Below, in pieces: positions 8,601 through 10,167 of a DNA stretch of 10,167 bases (positions are counted from its first letter, which is position 1; each line of letters starts with the position of its first letter). This DNA is from Candidatus Brocadiaceae bacterium. Its GTDB lineage: Bacteria; Planctomycetota; MHYJ01; JACQXL01; CAKKQI01. The notes under the pieces are model-generated. The model searched no databases, was not told the DNA's origin, and saw only the letters and a program-made list of their open reading frames with translations. Where the stretch lies: NCBI GenBank assembly GCA_919901895.1, contig CAKKQI010000179.1, positions 4,691-14,857 of the forward strand. Direction: 5' to 3'. The position numbers and the translations under genes are program-made.

Positions 8601-8958
8601 CCAGTGTTAACGCTTTATCGCCTAACCGTTTATCCCGGCCATAAATCTGATGAACATCCGGATATAAAGAAGTCATAATTGAAACGTGGCTGGGCAGGGT
8701 CCAGGAAGATTGGGCAATGGCCTTGGTAAAAAGTATTCCATCCCGGGCCAGGTTGTCAATATTCGGGGTGGTCGGTTTTGGGTAACCGTAACAGGAAAGA
8801 TGGTCGGTTCTGACCGTATCCAATGATATAAGTATCACATTGGGCCGAGACGGCTTTATATCTGATGAAATCAGCGGCGTTGCTTTATCATCAGCGGCGT
8901 TACAGCCGAATAATAAAATAAGCAATAATAGTAGAATATATTTTACAGCGTAATTCAT
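5656..8958 (-). CDS. Two-domain sulfatase/alkaline-phosphatase-fold lipoprotein
   Basis: The 1100-residue protein begins with a hydrophobic signal and a lipobox (LLFGC, Cys19), so it should be lipidated and face the periplasm or cell surface. Domain 1 (about 38-565) and domain 2 (about 603-1097) are homologous. Each has NVI..., RxDHLxCYGY, WTLPSH, FFL(F/Y)LHxYD, AHYD, DHGE, VPLIIKLP and VQLID(V/I)MP, and ends in a GYW motif. In domain 1, Asp47 and Asp299/His300 are the expected metal ligands. The catalytic position is Thr87, not the Cys of CxPSR, and is Thr652 in domain 2. Domain 2 has Gly612 where Asp47 should be, but keeps Asp866/His867. A formylglycine sulfatase is therefore unlikely; a Thr-dependent phosphatase, phosphodiesterase or transferase in domain 1 is possible. 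The two-domain length is about twice normal. Several inserted repeats expand surface loops. ATG 8958 is supported by the signal peptide and an upstream stop in frame. Confidence 0.93.
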   Translation of the reverse strand: MNYAVKYILLLLLILLFGCNAADDKATPLISSDIKPSRPNVILISLDTVRTDHLSCYGYPKPTTPNIDNLARDGILFTKAIAQSSWTLPSHVSIMTSLYPDVHQIYGRDKRLGDKALTLAEILKLYGYRTAAFSGGFDVHSRHGLAQGFDIYQHNESWLGGFNQTVPQAVNWLKSEVAGREQRIESSGRRTPDAGRPSLPFFLFLHGYDAHIPGPDQTDEIIPAWNNRKWSTVRPEIKRALKSAEPDWKDLSPTMEEIEYVIAHYDTAINRADKQIGQFLNALKQMNLYDNTLIAIFSDHGESFDEHKNENYLYVNKNNDNLPLTLSGAEHGNVYEEGIRVPLIIKLPHQSVIHNSSFITHNLTVDAPVQLIDVMPTILDYAGIPIPHQAQGQSLKPLINETVSSDFNKPAPNSFSGYVFSNGALGKDAPYRALVRTNQWKLIYVETEENVAAGLVPSFLPERAGLAKRQCKVTAESRPKRESLAPSGVPAHIFILFDLVNDPAETKNVVSEHPEITTELKEQLFKWLEQNRSVNGSKQNLTVSIPTGMTPQLQKEISRAGYWSDSPDDKSGVSKLKEFESQLITLNDSAANLTENFSLPASGFNVIWIVIGSLRADHLQCYGYNRKTTPNIDALAKEGIIFTQAIGQSYWTLPSHTSMLTSQYPSTHGVWERGQSLQDKALTLPEILKMYGYETTAFTGGLDLNSINNLNQGFDSYYDKKSLARSADLVPLVVDWLDARRKTPDTRPKTQDAGRTTPSPFFLYLHTYDGHSPYDAVSEPDHHMFDENYRGIFDRVPLSYDLLKNIKNSELSLKDKNHKLNADDFNHVVAHYDSSIFYADQQMGILVAKLKESGLFENSLIILTADHGEELGDHGSFDRFGAQNLYDEVIHVPLIIKLPNNLTSRIPHSPFSIPHSPIDTPVQLIDIMPTTLDLLKIPLNQESQGQSLLPLMTERTQSQHNNLNQEKNDVSNFKYSFAEANEYKQTIRAGEWKLIRKVNKTRTHLFKELPKLIRDDLDGFDSNPKEIINVEVESYELYNLTKDRGESKECSRENPGVVYALLQKLLEFIRTVRIDQPLDKKELPALLIEELKKHGYWESK
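6209..6250 (-). repeat. Heptanucleotide repeat in CDS, domain 2 loop B (6 units)
   Basis: Six 7-bp units, GGGGAAT-like changing to GCGGGAT on the plus strand, lie between VPLIIKLP and VQLIDIMP of domain 2. They encode the 7-residue periodic peptide IPHSPFS/IPHSPID. The 42-bp length keeps the frame. Confidence 0.85.
6685..6747 (-). repeat. Heptanucleotide repeat in CDS, domain 2 loop A (9 units)
   Basis: Nine consecutive units with minus-strand consensus GACGCAA occupy exactly 63 bp, directly after the WL of domain 2 and before PFFLYLHTYD. Because 7 is coprime to 3, three units make one 21-bp coding period. The peptide is thus three 7-residue repeats (DARRKTP, DTRPKTQ, DAGRTTP). It is basic, polar and probably an exposed loop. 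Confidence 0.92.
7150..7170 (-). repeat. Three-unit heptanucleotide repeat before domain 2
   Basis: GCCGGAA, GCAGGAA and GCGAGAA on the plus strand form a 21-bp tract encoding FSLPASG, just before the first strand of domain 2 (NVIWIV). It sits in the linker between the two domains and is short, so chance is possible. Confidence 0.5.
7487..7606. repeat. GC-rich hairpin-forming insert within domain 1 coding sequence
   Basis: This stretch of about 120 bp is much richer in GC than its surroundings and encodes about 40 residues between WKLI and FDLVND with no counterpart in the paralogous domain at 9146-10167. It contains a 13-bp palindrome (7487-7499), a 20-bp tandem duplication (7495-7514 and 7515-7534, 18 of 20 identical), and a 31-bp hairpin (7563-7593) with 13-bp arms broken by one two-base mismatch around a 5-base loop. 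The exact ends are uncertain by several bases. It resembles the GGCGGGGCTTGTCCCCGCC-type repeats of environmental genomes (from memory). The frame stays open. Confidence 0.7.
7708..7731. repeat. 24-bp palindromic insert in domain 1 coding sequence
   Basis: CCCCGAA (7708-7714) and TTCGGGG (7721-7727) are perfect inverted arms around AATGAA. The 24 bp encode PAPNSFSG between FNK and YVFSN. The paralogous domain reads FNKYVFSN without interruption (near 9540-9565), which gives an empty site and shows a frame-preserving insertion in domain 1 (or precise loss in the other copy). Confidence 0.8.
7872..7906 (-). repeat. Heptanucleotide repeat in CDS, domain 1 loop B (5 units)
   Basis: AGTTATG, AGTTATA, AATGATG, AGTTATG and AATGACA follow each other on the plus strand, between VPLIIKLP and VQLIDVMP of domain 1. 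They encode a Ser/His/Asn-rich loop (HNSSFITHNLT). The site matches loop B of the other two domains, but the unit is a different word. Confidence 0.75.
8369..8431 (-). repeat. Heptanucleotide repeats in CDS, domain 1 loop A (4 + 5 units)
   Basis: Four GGGCGTC/CTGCGTC-type units (8369-8396) abut five worn CGCTACT-like units (8397-8431), 63 bp in total, just before PFFLFLHGYD of domain 1. The first family is close to the GACGCAA units of domain 2; the second is a different word. The length equals the 63-bp tract of domain 2. Confidence 0.75.
8870..8901. repeat. 12-bp direct repeat after the lipoprotein signal
   Basis: ATCAGCGGCGTT occurs at 8870-8881 and again at 8890-8901, 20 bp apart, in the linker directly after the lipidated Cys19. 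It may be a small local duplication lengthening the tether between membrane anchor and domain 1. Confidence 0.6.
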
Positions 8959-8970
8959 AAACAGTTTTAT

Positions 8971-8975
8971 CTCCC
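8971..8975 (-). promoter_or_regulatory. Probable ribosome binding site of the two-domain lipoprotein gene
   Basis: On the minus strand GGGAG lies 12 bp before ATG 8958, a slightly long spacing. It is the only purine-rich candidate near that start. Confidence 0.4.
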
Positions 8976-9063
8976 GGTTTCGGTGGTGGTTGCATCTCGT
9001 TTATCAGTATGGGGATAGGCGTCGGCATAAATTGCGCCAAACGAAACATATTTCCCAAGCCGA

Positions 9064-9105
9064 CCAGGCCTCGCCTGTCTGCCGACAGACAGGCCGTCAG
9101 GCTGG
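9064..9105. repeat. Intergenic palindromic element
   Basis: GCCTGTCTG (9073-9081) and CAGACAGGC (9086-9094) form a perfect 9-bp stem with a CCGA loop. CCAG/CTGG ends extend it imperfectly to about 42 bp. It lies in the 187-bp gap between the partial and the two-domain sulfatase-like genes. No T-run follows on either side, so it is more like a REP-type repeat than a terminator. The word family (CCTGTCTGCCGACAGACAGG) recalls palindromes scattered in many uncultivated bacterial genomes, from memory. The rest of the gap shows no clear promoter. Confidence 0.65.
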
Positions 9106-9145
9106 AACTCAACCGTAACCTAACCCCCAAACTATACCTCGTTAT

Positions 9146-10167
9146 TTAATCATCGGTAATTATAATAGTCTCGCTTTTCATTTCAGTCTCGTGTTTTTTA
9201 ACAGAAATATCTCCGGCCGAATTGTCATTTTCCGTCCAGTAGCCATGCTGGCGGATTGCCTTGAGCATTTCCGGCGTAATCTTTCCTGCCGCGACCGGTT
9301 TAATTCTCTGATTTTCTATTTCTTTCCACAATCCGCACAATTGTTTTTCGAGTTCCGTAACCACGGCCGGATATTCTTGGGCAACATTTTTGTCCTCGGT
9401 CTGATCATTGACGCAATCATATAATTGAACCGCGTAATGTTGACCCGCTTCCGTTTGCGGGAATGGAGTGCAAACTAATTTCCATTTATCAGTCCGGACG
9501 CGGAAAGAGAAAACGCCGTCATCTTCTGTGGTATTGCTGAACACGTATTTATTAAAATTAGGAGAAGCCGTATTTTCAATTAATGGTTTAAGACTGCGGC
9601 CCTGGGCCTGATGGGGAATCGGAATGCTCAAATAATCGATGATCGTCGGCATGATGTCTATAAGTTGGACTTGGGTATTAATTTTAGATTGCGGATTACT
9701 GATTGCGGATTTCAGGCTTAGCGGTAATTTTATTATTAAGGGGACATGGAAACGATCTTTGCCGAGTATTTTTTCGATGGAACCGTGATCTGAGAAAATA
9801 ATAATCATCATATTGTCCAGCGGTTCGATTTTTTCTAATGCGGCCAAGAAGCCGCCAATCTGTTCATCAGCATAGTTAATCGCGCCATCATAATGAGCTA
9901 TCTGATGCTGCCTCAGAACCGGCGAAGATAAAAGATCTTGTTCAAATTTTTTACTAAATCTCCAATTAGACATTATTTCGTCTAATCTCAAATCAATCTC
10001 AGGATGTTCGCTTATCCAGCGATGCCGGTAACTATCCGAAATACTGGAATAAGGCCTATGAACGTCGTAGCCGTGGAGGAAGAGGAAGAAGGGTTGTGCG
10101 TTGTGCGTTGTGCGTCTTGCGTTCAGCCAGTTGCTCGCCCGGGGGATAGAATCCCGAAAAGGACCCC
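9146..10167 (-). CDS. Sulfatase/alkaline-phosphatase-fold protein (N-terminus cut by window edge)
   Basis: The frame is open from the right edge to the stop at 9146, giving 339 visible residues; the start lies outside. A TTG at 9991 is in frame but is not the true start, because the preceding codons encode conserved domain sequence including WLN and PFFLFLHGYDVHRPY. Then come AHYDGAINYADEQIGGF, FSDHG, VPLIIKLP, VQLIDIMP, IPIPHQAQGRSLKPLI, YVFSN, DCVNDQTEDKNV and a terminal GYW motif. It resembles domain 1 of the downstream two-domain protein more than domain 2, so tandem duplication is likely. After DHG the protein reads SIEKILGKDRFHVPLIIK: the Glu and the second His-Gly loop of the paralogues are missing, so activity is doubtful. 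The Thr/Cys nucleophile region is outside the window. It ends 187 bp before the next gene. Role is presumably envelope-associated like its neighbour; the substrate is unknown. Confidence 0.9.
   Translation of the reverse strand, partial: GPFRDSIPRASNWLNARRTTHNAQPFFLFLHGYDVHRPYSSISDSYRHRWISEHPEIDLRLDEIMSNWRFSKKFEQDLLSSPVLRQHQIAHYDGAINYADEQIGGFLAALEKIEPLDNMMIIIFSDHGSIEKILGKDRFHVPLIIKLPLSLKSAISNPQSKINTQVQLIDIMPTIIDYLSIPIPHQAQGRSLKPLIENTASPNFNKYVFSNTTEDDGVFSFRVRTDKWKLVCTPFPQTEAGQHYAVQLYDCVNDQTEDKNVAQEYPAVVTELEKQLCGLWKEIENQRIKPVAAGKITPEMLKAIRQHGYWTENDNSAGDISVKKHETEMKSETIIITDD
9687..9714 (-). repeat. Heptanucleotide repeat in CDS, third domain loop B (4 units)
   Basis: GATTGCG, GATTACT, GATTGCG and GATTTCA follow on the plus strand, between VPLIIKLP and VQLIDIMP of the partial protein. 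They encode part of KSAISNPQSK. The position equals loop B of both domains in the downstream gene, with a third, different unit. Confidence 0.75.
10094..10121 (-). repeat. Heptanucleotide repeat in CDS, third domain loop A (4 units)
   Basis: Three identical TTGTGCG units and one TCTTGCG unit lie directly after WLN and before PFFLFLHGYD, encoding ARRTTHNAQ. This is the same loop A as in the two domains of the downstream gene, and the minus-strand units (GCACAAC, GCAAGAC) are related to the GACGCAA family. Confidence 0.85.

Noticed and set aside
8967..9062. Minus-strand segment encoding RLGKYVSFGAIYADAYPHT and further residues, faintly like an outer-membrane beta-barrel strand pair
   Set aside because: Only 31 residues, no start, and the resemblance is impressionistic; not enough to call a pseudogene.
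8900..9130. 76-codon minus-strand reading frame overlapping the start of the two-domain lipoprotein gene
   Set aside because: It runs through the palindrome at 9064-9105, shows no family features and overlaps a well-supported signal peptide.
9146..9991. Gene start at TTG 9991 for the partial sulfatase-fold protein
   Set aside because: The frame continues upstream to the window edge with conserved domain sequence (PFFLFLHGYD), so the true start is outside.

Overview
The window reads as one block of genes, all on the minus strand, from an uncultivated-looking Gram-negative bacterium with moderately low GC. No rRNA, tRNA, CRISPR array, transposase or phage gene is visible. The lineage cannot be fixed from the sequence. 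A lipobox-bearing secreted protein, cobalamin-type radical SAM enzymes, and unusually many short repeats inside genes and gaps would suit Omnitrophica, Deltaproteobacteria-like or similar environmental lineages, but that is inference.

In transcription order (right to left): (1) 10167-9146, the C-terminal part of a sulfatase/alkaline-phosphatase-fold protein cut by the right edge; (2) 8958-5656, an 1100-residue predicted lipoprotein with two tandem copies of the same fold; (3) 5455-4736, a family 2 glycosyltransferase of the dolichyl/polyprenyl-phosphate sugar type; (4) 4652-2742, a glutamine-dependent asparagine-synthase-like amidotransferase; (5) 2714-1377 and (6) 1374-1, two paralogous radical SAM enzymes with an N-terminal cobalamin-binding-like domain, the second cut by the left edge. 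Gaps shrink along this order (187, 200, 83, 27 and 2 bp), so genes 3 to 6 look like one transcription unit, while the sulfatase-like genes may be separate. No stretch over 200 bp lacks a gene.

Glycosyltransferase, amidotransferase and B12-type radical SAM enzymes together suggest assembly and modification of a surface glycan, glycolipid or other envelope metabolite, with the sulfatase-fold lipoprotein acting outside the inner membrane. The product cannot be named.

The most unusual signal is in the sulfatase-like genes. Three homologous catalytic domains (two in gene 2, one in gene 1) carry 7-bp tandem repeats in the same two loops, but with different repeat units. The first domain of gene 2 also holds a 24-bp palindrome at a site that is empty in the paralogous domain, and a GC-rich hairpin-forming insert of about 120 bp. 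Further repeat elements lie in the gaps at 5531-5630 and 9064-9105. These loops look like tolerated landing sites where several classes of short repeat enter coding sequence without breaking the frame. Both complete domains have Thr where classical sulfatases have the formylglycine Cys, and the second has also lost an N-terminal metal ligand.
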